In this document: one piece after another, positions 1 to 8,023 of the stretch
Layout of the letters: each line of letters starts with the position of its first letter
Numbering within the stretch: position 1 is the first letter of the stretch
The notes under the pieces: model-generated
Databases searched by the model: none
The model's input: the letters and a program-made list of their open reading frames with translations, nothing else
Told to the model about the DNA's origin: nothing
Translations under genes and position numbers: made by a program
Assembly (NCBI RefSeq): GCF_024345975.1
Contig: NZ_JAGQCD010000028.1
Location: 1 to 43,306, forward strand
Direction: 5' to 3'
Source of the DNA: Cyanobium sp. Cruz-8D1
GTDB lineage: Bacteria; Cyanobacteriota; Cyanobacteriia; PCC-6307; Cyanobiaceae
DNA: 43,306 bases

Positions 1-65
1 GGGATCCGCTCCTCGATCGAGACGTAGGAGAACAGGGAGCCGCTGCGCTCCTGTTGGCCTCGCAT
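1..65 (-). CDS. Transposase N-terminus (IS5/IS1182-like), cut by window edge
   Basis: Read on the minus strand, an ATG at 65..63 opens a frame that stays open to the window edge (about 21 codons). It begins MRGQQERSGSLFSYVSIEER, which resembles the usual opening of IS5/IS1182-group DDE transposases (a short polar start, then LFSYVS-x-E-x-R-[IV]-P). The catalytic part lies outside the window. Just upstream, around 101-122, the minus strand reads GTTTGCTGAAAAACCC. This resembles the terminal repeat of the insertion sequence at 41385-43146 (TTGCTGAAA...CCC), so this copy's outer end is probably near position 122, right beside the 3' end of the lipoprotein gene. Family assignment rests on few residues. 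Confidence 0.6.
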   Translation of the reverse strand, partial: MRGQQERSGSLFSYVSIEERI

Positions 66-130
66 CAACGAATGGGCAGTTGATGCATTCTCGCAGAGGT
101 GGCCGGGTTTTTCAGCAAACTCTTAGGCCC

Positions 131-445
131 TCACTCGCCGCGTTCCTCACCGCCGTTCTCGCCCTCTTCGGCTTCACCGCCGGAGCCGCCCGCCGCTGGG
201 GTGCCCGCCCCGGGTGCGCCGGGGTCCATCGTGACGCCGAGCTCACGGCAGGCGCCGATCGGATCGACGCCCGGTGCCAGGCCGAGGGCTTTGCGCAGCA
301 GATCGATCTGGCTCACCGACTGGAGGTCGATCGTGTTGGCCACCTGCTGGCAGGCGATGGTCTGCAGGGCCCGGCCATCGGGGCGGCCGCACCCGGCCAG
401 GAGGCCGAGGGCCGCAAGGGCGGCGAGAGAGACAACCCGAGTCAT
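131..445 (-). CDS. Small putative lipoprotein
   Basis: The product is about 104 aa when started at the ATG at 445..443, giving MTRVVSLAALAALGLLAGC, a short signal peptide ending in a lipobox (L-A-G-C). An in-frame upstream ATG at 472 would add nine residues before the signal and is less likely. The mature part has a short helical segment with two further cysteines (IACQQ and IGACRE) and ends in a low-complexity Gly/Ala/Pro/Glu tail. It lies 43 bp downstream of the AroE-like gene on the same strand and could share its transcript. I do not recognise a family. The function is unknown; membrane anchoring by lipidation is inferred from the lipobox alone. Confidence 0.7.
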   Translation of the reverse strand: MTRVVSLAALAALGLLAGCGRPDGRALQTIACQQVANTIDLQSVSQIDLLRKALGLAPGVDPIGACRELGVTMDPGAPGAGTPAAGGSGGEAEEGENGGEERGE

Positions 446-488
446 GGGGATGCCGGAGAGAACGCCCGCCAACGTAAAGGCGCCGGGC

Positions 489-1337
489 TCACTCGCCCAG
501 GGCCTCGGCCACGGCGCGCTGGAACACCGCCTCCTCGGGGGTCACGCCGGTCCACTGCTCGAAGATCTGCATGGCCAGCTGCACCAGCATCTCGACGCCA
601 TCCACCACCGGGCAGCCGTGCTGCCGCGCCGTGGCCAGGAACGGGGTGATGCGGGGGTTGGTGATCACATCCACCACCACGCAGGCCGGATCGACCGTGT
701 CCCAGCGGACGGGCACCGGCTCCAGCTCCGGCGCGCAGCCCAGGTGGGTGGCATTCATCAGCAGGCTGGTGCCCGCCGGCAGCGACACCTCCCCCTGCCA
801 GGGCTGCCACACCGCCGGCACGCCGGAGGCGCGGGTGACGGTGTCCGCCACCTCCTGGCCCTGCTCCTGCCGCCGGGTGACCAGGGTGAGGTGGGCCGCA
901 CCGGCCCAGGCCATCTCCACCGCCATCGCCCGGCCGGCGCCGCCGGCCCCGAGCATCACCACCCGCTGGCCCGCCAGGGGCGCCAGCTTCTCGATCGCCT
1001 TCACCACCCCCTTGCCGTCGTTGTTGTGGCCGATCAGGCGGCCCGCCTCGATCGTGAGGTAGTTGGCGGCGCCGATGGCCCGCACGTCGTCATCGACGGC
1101 ATCGAGCAGGGGCAGCACCGCCACCTTGTAGGGCACGGTGATGGCCATGCCGCGGTAGCCCAGGGGCACCAAGGCCCGCACCGCCAGGGCCAGGTCCTGG
1201 GTGTTGGCGATGTCGTTCTTCCAGAACTGCCAGCACAGACCGTGGTGGGCATAGACCGCATCGAACATGCGATCGATCGGGTTCTCGGCCACCGGATGGC
1301 CGAGCATGCCGGTCATCTGCTTCTGGGGGGGGATCAC
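489..1337 (-). CDS. Shikimate dehydrogenase-family (AroE-like) protein
   Basis: This 282-aa product, started at GTG 1337 (an ATG lies seven codons in), has the two-domain AroE layout. The NADP-binding loop GAGGAG is at about residues 130-135. The catalytic lysine sits in ITVPYK (K71) and its partner in NNDGKG (N106/D107). A NATHLGC stretch corresponds to the usual NA[TS]-x-[LV]-G loop. Family members reduce 3-dehydroshikimate, or quinate-type substrates, with NADPH. The oddity is at the substrate site: the usual H-S-x-S-P near the N-terminus is replaced by AENPID, so both shikimate-contacting serines appear to be missing. It may therefore be a paralogue with another substrate rather than the pathway aroE. 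It is transcribed away from the WYL pseudogene and toward the lipoprotein. Confidence 0.85.
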   Translation of the reverse strand: MIPPQKQMTGMLGHPVAENPIDRMFDAVYAHHGLCWQFWKNDIANTQDLALAVRALVPLGYRGMAITVPYKVAVLPLLDAVDDDVRAIGAANYLTIEAGRLIGHNNDGKGVVKAIEKLAPLAGQRVVMLGAGGAGRAMAVEMAWAGAAHLTLVTRRQEQGQEVADTVTRASGVPAVWQPWQGEVSLPAGTSLLMNATHLGCAPELEPVPVRWDTVDPACVVVDVITNPRITPFLATARQHGCPVVDGVEMLVQLAMQIFEQWTGVTPEEAVFQRAVAEALGE

Positions 1338-1413
1338 GGCGAGCGGGCGGCAGGCCCCAGGCTGGCAGGGGGTGGGGGTGATGCGGCGCGAGCGTTGAGA
1401 TCAGTCGGCAACG

Positions 1414-3403
1414 ATGCAATCGCCATGGCCAAGCCCGAGCGGCGGCCAGCACCGATCGCAGCAACAATGGGGCGCGTTCGAGGCAGAGGTCCTGGTGAGG
1501 GTGCAGCAGGGCTATGGCCGCCTCCAGGCGGCCGTGCCACTCGACAAGGAGAGCGGGTTGGCGCTGCTCACCGGACAGTTGCTGCTGTCGATGTTGGAGA
1601 TGGCGCTTCCCGTCAAGGTGTTGGCGCTGCAACAACTGCAGGCTCAAGGCCGCAGCCTGCGCGCTCACCAACGGGAGGAACCCGATGACCTCCAGCTGGC
1701 CCGTCAGGAACTCGAGGGCCTCCTGCAGCAGATCCAGCCCGAGCCCTACAAGTTCTATGAGCGCTGGGAGGTGCTGCTCAGCACGGAGCGCGGCAGCCGG
1801 CGAACAGCAAGCCTGATCCGTGACCTCTGGCGCCACTTGCCAGAACAGTTGCGGCTGCGGCCTGAGGGGGCTGGCGATTTACGGCGCTTCAGAGGACTGC
1901 TGCAGGAAGCAAGGGGACTGTGCATCAAGCTCCAGCAGGACCGCCACCACGCCTCCCATTCCAAGGCCGATACGGCCTTTCACTCGCTCTCCTGGCATGT
2001 CATGGGGCCTGCTACGCCGATGTCGCCGCGATCCGTGGTGATCTGGGCTGGCTGGAGGCCAACGGTTTCTGTAGCGCCGTGCCCACCTCGGCACCGATCC
2101 AGTTGGCCCCGCTGGCCAAGGGTGCCCAGGGCCCCCTCCATGGCGGCCTGCCGCCCATGGGCGATGGGCCGGTGTTCCTGCGGGTGATGACCCTGCTGCG
2201 CCACCTGCTGCAGGTGCCCTTCGATCAGCCGGCCGAGCGCGGCGGCAACCTGCACCAGCACCTGATCGCCGCCACCGAGTCCATCCCGGGGGCCTACCTG
2301 CCGGGGGAAACGGCCAGCCTGCGCAAGGACCTCGAGAAGATCCTCACCCCCTACGGCTTCCGCGACCGCAACGACAACGTGCGCCATGGCTACTGCCTGG
2401 GCACCGCCGTGCTCTCGCCGCCACGGCTGCGGGAGCTCCACAACCTGGTTCGCCAGACCGCCGGGCGCCTCGCCGATCCCTCCGCCCAGGACCTGCGCAC
2501 CGAACTCGATGAGCGACTGGGCTGGGCCGGCATCAGCGCCGATGGCCTGCCGCCGGTGCGTAGCTAGGCCCGCCACACGGTGGTGGACATGGCCCTGGTC
2601 CGTCGTGATTCGTTGGCCGCACCGCGCCGCGCCGAGGCGATCGAGACGGCGATCGTGGAACACCGGCGCGTGCTGCTGCATCGCTACCCGGGGTGGGCAG
2701 CTTTGCGGACAGCCCAGCCGGCGAGCTGCGGGTGTGGCCGCTGCAGCTGATCTTCCACAACGTGGGCTGGTATCTCCTGTTCGAGGAGGACCAGGTGGGC
2801 CATGGGCAGAGGCTGATCCGCAGCGAACGCCTCGATCGCCTCGCCATGCGCCAGGCCCACGGCGACCTGCGCCGCAGCCCAGAAGCACACCAGGCGGCCC
2901 TCAAGCGGCTGGAGCGGTTGCTGCACCACAGCGGCGGCATCTACTTCGGGGCGGATCTGGAGCAGCAACTCGCCATCGCGGGCGCCTCCCCCCAACGCCG
3001 CAGCCAGGCGCTGGTGACCCTGCGTTTCTGTTGCGCCCCCTGGGCCTTCGCCTTCATCCGCGAGGGCCTGCAGCGCTACCCGATCGAGCACACCCGCTTC
3101 TCCAGGCCGCTCGCCGGTGACACCTGGTGGCACCACCCCAGGGCCCCCCACGTGCTCGACCCCGGCCCGGCCGGCACCAGCCACCCCTACCCGGTGGAAC
3201 TCGACCTGCCGAGCTGGACCGTGGCGGCCGACATCGACCTGCGCAGCTGGCTGTTCGCCTTCGGCGGCGGACTCCGCATCGAGCGCCCTGATGCTCTCAG
3301 CCAGGAGCTGGTGCAGCGCTGCCAGGAGGCGATCGAGGCCAACGGCAGCAAGGAACCCCACCCTGAGGGTTTCAGCTTCCGGAGGCGCGCCAGGCCCGAT
3401 TGA
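1414..3403 (+). pseudogene. Broken WYL-domain transcriptional regulator
   Basis: Three reading frames join into one regulator-like protein. Part 1 (ATG 1414 to about 2010) is a helical, Leu/Gln-rich N-terminus. Near 2005-2012 the sense continues in another frame (CYADVAAIRGDLGWLEANGF) through a wHTH-like stretch (SLRKDLEKILTPYGF) followed by RHGYCLG. That frame meets a TAG at 2565-2567 and then continues in the same frame (ARHTVVDMALVRRDSL) to about 2690. There a second frameshift leads into the last part, containing NVGWYLLFEEDQVG, which is the W-Y-L signature, and ending at TGA 3401-3403. WYL proteins are ligand-sensing regulators, often near defence genes; the domain order resembles cyanobacterial WYL proteins annotated as CRISPR-associated. 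No CRISPR array or cas gene is visible here. The gene looks dead: two frameshifts plus one nonsense codon. Sequencing error cannot explain all three easily. Confidence 0.75.
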
Positions 3404-3419
3404 GCGCCCCCGGCCACCC

Positions 3420-4088
3420 TCACATCCGCAACGTCACCTGCCCGAGGATGGTGCTGGCGCCGGTGGCGATGAACTGAACCCCGATCGCCAGGGTGAACAG
3501 GCCCATCACCTTGATCAGCACCGTCAGGCCCACATGGCCGAGCATCTTGGTGAGGCGGGTGGCGAAGGTGAACATCAGGCCGATCAGGATCGCCATGGCC
3601 AAGATGGCTGCAAACAGTTCAATGCGGTGGTTGAGGGTATGGGCACCTTCGGCGTACACCGTGATCGTCGACATCGTGCCGGCGCCGGTGGTGAGGGGAA
3701 GGGAGATCGGCACGATCGCCGAGGAGGTCATCTGCCCCACATCCATGTGCGACACATCGAAGTTCTTCTCGTGCGAATCTCCCGGATCGGTGGCATTGAG
3801 CATGCTCAGGCCGCTGAATCCCAGCAGCAGGCCGCCGGCGATCTGGAAGGCACTCACACTGATGCCGAAGAACTGCAGCACCGCCGTGCCGAGGACATAG
3901 GCACCCAGCATGATCAGCAGGCTGGACAAGGTGGTGATGCGAATCACCCGCCGCACGTGGCTGCTGGGCAACCCCTGGCTCAGGGTGAGGAAGGGCCCGA
4001 TGGCGGGGAAGTTGTTGGCCACGGCGAACAACCCCAGCAGGTAGTGCTGGAAGGTGCTGGGCAGGAGCAGTTCGGGAGTGATGGCCAT
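3420..4088 (-). CDS. MarC-family integral membrane protein
   Basis: The 222-aa protein has about six hydrophobic helices and the family's typical features: an N-terminal GLFAVANNFPAIGPFL segment (asparagine/proline in helix 1), a loop with NATDPGDSH, and a central SSAIVPISLPLTTGAGTMST helix that is strongly conserved in MarC/UPF0056 proteins. Its length matches the family (about 200-220 aa). Family members are inner-membrane proteins of unknown transport function; the old link to multiple antibiotic resistance was not upheld. It starts at ATG 4088, 14 bp downstream of the LCP-like gene's stop, so the two may share a transcript. Confidence 0.92.
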   Translation of the reverse strand: MAITPELLLPSTFQHYLLGLFAVANNFPAIGPFLTLSQGLPSSHVRRVIRITTLSSLLIMLGAYVLGTAVLQFFGISVSAFQIAGGLLLGFSGLSMLNATDPGDSHEKNFDVSHMDVGQMTSSAIVPISLPLTTGAGTMSTITVYAEGAHTLNHRIELFAAILAMAILIGLMFTFATRLTKMLGHVGLTVLIKVMGLFTLAIGVQFIATGASTILGQVTLRM

Positions 4089-4102
4089 GGTGCCCAGTAT
4101 CG

Positions 4103-5113
4103 CTATGGGGCCTCAGGCTCCTTCCACAGCGGTGGGGTTGCGCCGGGATCCAGCTGGCGCAGACCCTTGTGCTTCTCCTCGGCGGGCTTGAGCGGCAGGC
4201 TGGCGTACTGAACCGGCTTGCTGCCATCCAGTCCGGCCGCCAGCAGGCTCAGGGTCTCACTCGGCGAGAGGTTGGTCTCCAGCTTCGGCTGCAGCTGGCT
4301 CACCAGGAAGGGCAGCTTGGCCAGCCGCTCCGGCTGCAGCATCCGCTCCCGCAGGCTGGTGGCCACCAGTTGCTGGTTGCTGCGCCGGCCGGTGTCGCCG
4401 AGCCACGGGTCACGGAAGCGCACCAGCTGCTCCACCTTGGCTCCCCCCAGTTGCTGCAGCCCGGCCTCCAGGTCGATGGTCAGCTTCTGGCTCTTGTCGG
4501 TGTAGCTCATCCGCCGGGGCGGGCTGAGTTCCAGGCCCCCCAGGCCGTTGACCAGATCCCTCAGCGCCCCCCGCGGGAGCACCAGGTAACGGTCGGGACT
4601 GGGGGGCTGCAGCCCCACCAGCTCCCGCACCGCCTCGGCGGTGAGCGCCACACCCCCGAGGCGGAACGCCTCAGCGAGCCGTTTCGGGCCCTTCTGGCCA
4701 GGCAGGTTCACCGCCAGTTCGGTGGGCAAGTTGAGCACCTGCAGGGGTCCCTCGGGGTTGATGCGCACCAGCAGCAGGGCATCGGCGTTGGCCGGGCCGG
4801 CGGGGGCGGCACCATTGACCGGCGAGCCAATCCGCTCGGCATCGCTGCCGATCACCAGCAGGGTGATGGCCCGCGCCGGCTTGGCGGCCAGGCTGGCCGG
4901 GCCGACCTCGGGCGTGGGGGCCAGGGCCCGATCCGGCATCGGCCAGAGCAGCCCCAGGGTGGCCAGGCCCACCAGGGCGCCGGCGGCGGTGATGCCGAGG
5001 CTCTTCAGCCTCCGCCCGGTCAGCAGGGGCCGCTTCGGGGCCGAAGCCGCCACGGTGGATGTGGCGGAGCCGGGGGTTTCGGCGGGGCGGCGGGGCTTCC
5101 GGCGGGCGGGCAT
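4103..5113 (-). CDS. LytR-CpsA-Psr (LCP)-like envelope protein
   Basis: This 336-aa protein has a basic N-terminus, one membrane helix at about residues 38-58 and an extracytoplasmic LCP-like domain (TLLVIGSDAER, LQVLNLPTELAVNLPG, GGLELSPP, VEQLVRFRDPWLGDTGRRSN). LCP enzymes transfer glycopolymers from polyprenyl phosphate onto peptidoglycan at the outer face of the membrane. Two arginine positions that bind the pyrophosphate in canonical LCP proteins look changed: the usual R-S-D-T region reads NADALLL and the usual S-I-P-R-D region reads NLPTEL. The late RFRDP and RRSNQQ arginines remain. It may be a divergent or non-catalytic member. It is divergent from the vinyl reductase gene across a 139-bp gap. 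Confidence 0.8.
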   Translation of the reverse strand: MPARRKPRRPAETPGSATSTVAASAPKRPLLTGRRLKSLGITAAGALVGLATLGLLWPMPDRALAPTPEVGPASLAAKPARAITLLVIGSDAERIGSPVNGAAPAGPANADALLLVRINPEGPLQVLNLPTELAVNLPGQKGPKRLAEAFRLGGVALTAEAVRELVGLQPPSPDRYLVLPRGALRDLVNGLGGLELSPPRRMSYTDKSQKLTIDLEAGLQQLGGAKVEQLVRFRDPWLGDTGRRSNQQLVATSLRERMLQPERLAKLPFLVSQLQPKLETNLSPSETLSLLAAGLDGSKPVQYASLPLKPAEEKHKGLRQLDPGATPPLWKEPEAP

Positions 5114-5252
5114 CGGGGCCGAAACGGAGGGGTGCTGGGGGCACTCTGACGCAGGCGTCGTCTCCCTTCGGTCCTGGCGCTATCAGGGGCCGGCGGCATC
5201 GAAGCGCAACGACGGATAGCTTGAGCGTCGAGCCATCGCGCCCCTCCACCGC

Positions 5253-6473
5253 TTGTCCACCGTTCCTTCACCGGCGCCGTCGTCGGTGGCGCCGCACGAT
5301 CGAGCCCGACCCCTGGCCAAGGGCAGCCCCAAACCCGCCAGGGATCTCTGCAGCGACTGCGGCCTCTGCGACAGCCGCTGGGTGGCCTACGTGCGCCGGG
5401 CCTGCGCCTTCCTGGAGCAGCGCTTCGAGGCGATGGAGGAGCAGGCCCACGGCCGCAGCCGCCGCCTCGACGACGAGAACGAGCTCTACTTCGGTGTCCA
5501 CCAGCGCATGGTCACCGCCCGCCTGCGCCAGCCGATCGAGGGGGCCCAGTGGACGGGCATCGTCAGCCGCATCGGCGTGCGGGCCCTGGAGACGGGCCTA
5601 GTGGATGCCGTGCTGTGCGTGCAGCAGAGCCCGGACGACCGTTTCACGCCGGTGCCGGTGCTGGCCCGCACCCCCGAGCAGGTGCTGGCGGCGCGGGTGA
5701 ACAAGCCCACCCTCTCCCCCAACCTGGAGGTGCTGGAGCAGCTGCCGGGCAGCGGCATCGAACGGCTGCTGGCCATCGGCGTGGGCTGCCAGATCCAGGC
5801 CCTGCGGGCGGTGCAGGCCACCCTGCCCCTGCAGAAGCTCTACGTGCTTGGCCTGCCCTGCGTCGACAACGTCAGCCGCCAGGGGCTGCAGACCTTCCTG
5901 GAGAGCGCCAGCCGCTCCCCCGACACGGTGGTGCACTACGAGTTCATGCAGGACTTCCGCATCCACTTCCGCCACAGCGACGGGAAGGAAGAAACGGTGC
6001 CCTTCTTCGGCCTCGACACCCCCGCCCTCAAGGACGTGTTCGCCCCCAGCTGCCTGAGCTGCTTCGACTACACCAATGCCGGCGCCGATCTGGTGGTGGG
6101 CTACATGGGCGCCGGCTTCGGCAGCCAGTGGATCACCGTGCGCAACGCCCTTGGCCAGCAGCTACTGGAACTGGTGGAACCGGAGCTCGACCTGGCGCCG
6201 GTGACCAGCTCCGGCGACCGCCGCCAGGCGGTGCAGCAGGGCATCGACGCCTACGAGAAAGCCCTGAAGCTGCCCATGTGGCTGGCCGAACTGGTGGGGG
6301 TGTTCGTGCAGCGCTTCGGGCCGAAGGGCCTCGAATACGGCCGCTTCTCGATCGATTCCCACTTCACGCGCAACGCGCTCTGGCTGCAGCGCCACCACCC
6401 GGAGAAGGTGGAGGCCCACATCCCCGCCTTCGCCCGAAAGATCGTGGCCCGCTACCGCCTGCCCCAGCCATGA
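5253..6473 (+). CDS. bciB: Divinyl (proto)chlorophyllide 8-vinyl reductase, FrhB/BciB type
   Basis: The 406-aa product (TTG start at 5253) belongs to the coenzyme F420 hydrogenase beta-subunit family. An N-terminal C-x2-C-x2-C motif (DLCSDCGLCD, C33/C36/C39) and a later SCLSC pair (C267/C270) are expected to hold iron-sulfur clusters. The DYTNAGADLVVGYMGAG stretch is typical of the family. Cyanobacterial members (slr1923 type) reduce the 8-vinyl group of divinyl chlorophyll precursors using ferredoxin and flavin, a late step of chlorophyll a synthesis. The closest alternative is 7-hydroxymethyl chlorophyll a reductase, a sister enzyme. The in-frame sequence before GCGLC is low in conservation, so the exact start is uncertain. 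The stop overlaps the malQ start (ATGA). Confidence 0.85.
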   Translation: MSTVPSPAPSSVAPHDRARPLAKGSPKPARDLCSDCGLCDSRWVAYVRRACAFLEQRFEAMEEQAHGRSRRLDDENELYFGVHQRMVTARLRQPIEGAQWTGIVSRIGVRALETGLVDAVLCVQQSPDDRFTPVPVLARTPEQVLAARVNKPTLSPNLEVLEQLPGSGIERLLAIGVGCQIQALRAVQATLPLQKLYVLGLPCVDNVSRQGLQTFLESASRSPDTVVHYEFMQDFRIHFRHSDGKEETVPFFGLDTPALKDVFAPSCLSCFDYTNAGADLVVGYMGAGFGSQWITVRNALGQQLLELVEPELDLAPVTSSGDRRQAVQQGIDAYEKALKLPMWLAELVGVFVQRFGPKGLEYGRFSIDSHFTRNALWLQRHHPEKVEAHIPAFARKIVARYRLPQP

Positions 6474-8023
6474 GCGGCGATCCTCGGGCCTGCGGCGTGC
6501 TGCTCCACCCCACGGCCCTGCCGGGCACGCCGGCCTGCGGCAGCTTCGGAGCGGCGGCACGGGACTGGATTGATCTCCTGGCCGCCGAGGGGGTAGGGGT
6601 GTGGCAACTGCTGCCCCTGGCCCCCACCGATGGCACCGGCTCCCCCTACAGCTCCCCCAGCGGTTCGGCCCTCAACCCCTGGCTGATCGATGCCGACGAC
6701 CTGGTGACCGAGGGCCTGATCACCCCCGCCGACCGGGACGCCCTGCCCGCCGGGCCCCTCGATCGCCTCGATCCGGCCAGCGCCGCCGATCGGGCGGCGG
6801 CCATCGCCGTGGCCCTGGGGCGCCGCTGGGCCGGGCAGCCACCGGAGCGCCGGGCGGCCTTCGATCGCTGGGAGGAGCGCCAGCGTTTCTGGCTGGTCGA
6901 CCATTGCCGCTTCATGGTGATCCGCCGTCTCCAGGGGGGGCGCCCCTGGTGGGAGTGGCCCGAACCCCTGGCGCGGCGCCATCCCCCCGCCCTGCGGGCC
7001 CTGGTCGAGGCCCAGAGCCGGGCCCTGCAGGAGGAGGGCCTGCTGCAGTGGCAACTCCAGGTCCAGTGGAGCCGCCTGCAGCAGCGGGCCCACGACCAGG
7101 GGGTGCGGCTGGTGGGGGATCTTCCCTTTTATGTGGCTCACGACAGCGCCGATGTCTGGAGCCACCGGCGCCTCTTCGCGCTGCGCTCCGATGGCGGACT
7201 GGTGGAGCAGAGCGGCGTGCCGCCCGATTACTTCGCCGCCACCGGCCAGCTGTGGGGTACCCCCGTGTACCGCTGGTGGGCCCACCGCCTGGGCGGCTTT
7301 CGCTGGTGGCTGAAACGCCTGCAGCGCCAGCTGGAACTGATGGATCTGCTGCGGCTGGATCACTTCCGGGCCCTGGAGGCCTACTGGAGCGTCCCGGGCG
7401 GAGACACCACCGCCGAGCACGGCACCTGGCGTCCCTCCCCCGGCCGCGCCCTGCTGCGCCGCCTGTGGTGGCGCTGCCGCCGCCAGGGCCGGTTGCTTGA
7501 TGGCGGACGCCTGCCGCTGATCGCCGAAGACCTGGGCGTCATCACCCCGGCGGTGGAGGCCCTGCGCGATCGCTTCGCCCTGCCGGGGATGAAGATCCTG
7601 CAGTTCGCCTTCGACGGCAACGACGACAACGCCTACCTGCCGGCGAACTACAAGGGCAGCCGCTGGGTGGTGTACACGGGCACCCACGACAACGCCACCA
7701 GCCTCGGTTGGTGGCGGGATCTCGACGACGACGCCAGGGGACGGGTCGCGGTGGTGGTGGGGGGCGAGGTGCGGGCGCCGAGCTGGCAGCTGCTGGAGCT
7801 GGCCCTGGCCTCGCCGGCCGAGCTGGCCGTGGTGCCCCTCCAAGACCTGCTGGAGCTCGGCGACGAGGCCCGCTTCAACACCCCCGGCACGATCGAAGGC
7901 AACTGGAGCTGGCGGCTGTCCCGACCCATCGCCGAGCTGGCCGGCCCCCTGCAGGGCTTCGGGGCCATGGCGGCCCGCTACGGCCGCGGACGGGAGGGCG
8001 CGGCAGCGGGCAGAGGCGGGTAG
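6470..8023 (+). CDS. malQ: 4-alpha-glucanotransferase (amylomaltase, GH77)
   Basis: The 517-aa protein has the GH77 landmarks in order: LLPLAPTDGTGSPYSSPSG near the N-terminus, VGDLPFYVAHDSADVW, GVPPDYFAATGQLWGTPVY, the nucleophile region LLRLDHFRALEAYWSVP, the acid/base region PLIAEDLGVITPAVEALR, and YTGTHDNATS. Its length fits the bacterial short (about 500 aa) type. It transfers maltosyl or longer alpha-1,4-glucan segments, feeding glycogen turnover in the cytosol. ATG 6470 overlaps the upstream stop by four bases, so the two genes are translationally coupled. The 3' end overlaps the convergent RodZ-like gene by 46 bp. Confidence 0.95.
   Translation: MSGDPRACGVLLHPTALPGTPACGSFGAAARDWIDLLAAEGVGVWQLLPLAPTDGTGSPYSSPSGSALNPWLIDADDLVTEGLITPADRDALPAGPLDRLDPASAADRAAAIAVALGRRWAGQPPERRAAFDRWEERQRFWLVDHCRFMVIRRLQGGRPWWEWPEPLARRHPPALRALVEAQSRALQEEGLLQWQLQVQWSRLQQRAHDQGVRLVGDLPFYVAHDSADVWSHRRLFALRSDGGLVEQSGVPPDYFAATGQLWGTPVYRWWAHRLGGFRWWLKRLQRQLELMDLLRLDHFRALEAYWSVPGGDTTAEHGTWRPSPGRALLRRLWWRCRRQGRLLDGGRLPLIAEDLGVITPAVEALRDRFALPGMKILQFAFDGNDDNAYLPANYKGSRWVVYTGTHDNATSLGWWRDLDDDARGRVAVVVGGEVRAPSWQLLELALASPAELAVVPLQDLLELGDEARFNTPGTIEGNWSWRLSRPIAELAGPLQGFGAMAARYGRGREGAAAGRGG

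Noticed and set aside
1980-2888. 302-codon minus-strand frame over the WYL region
   Set aside because: No recognisable domain, and the plus strand reads as a coherent WYL protein.
5549-6470. Upstream extension of the malQ frame inside the vinyl reductase gene
   Set aside because: The extra sequence is Pro/Gly/Arg-rich and out of frame with a well-conserved gene; malQ homology starts at ATG 6470.
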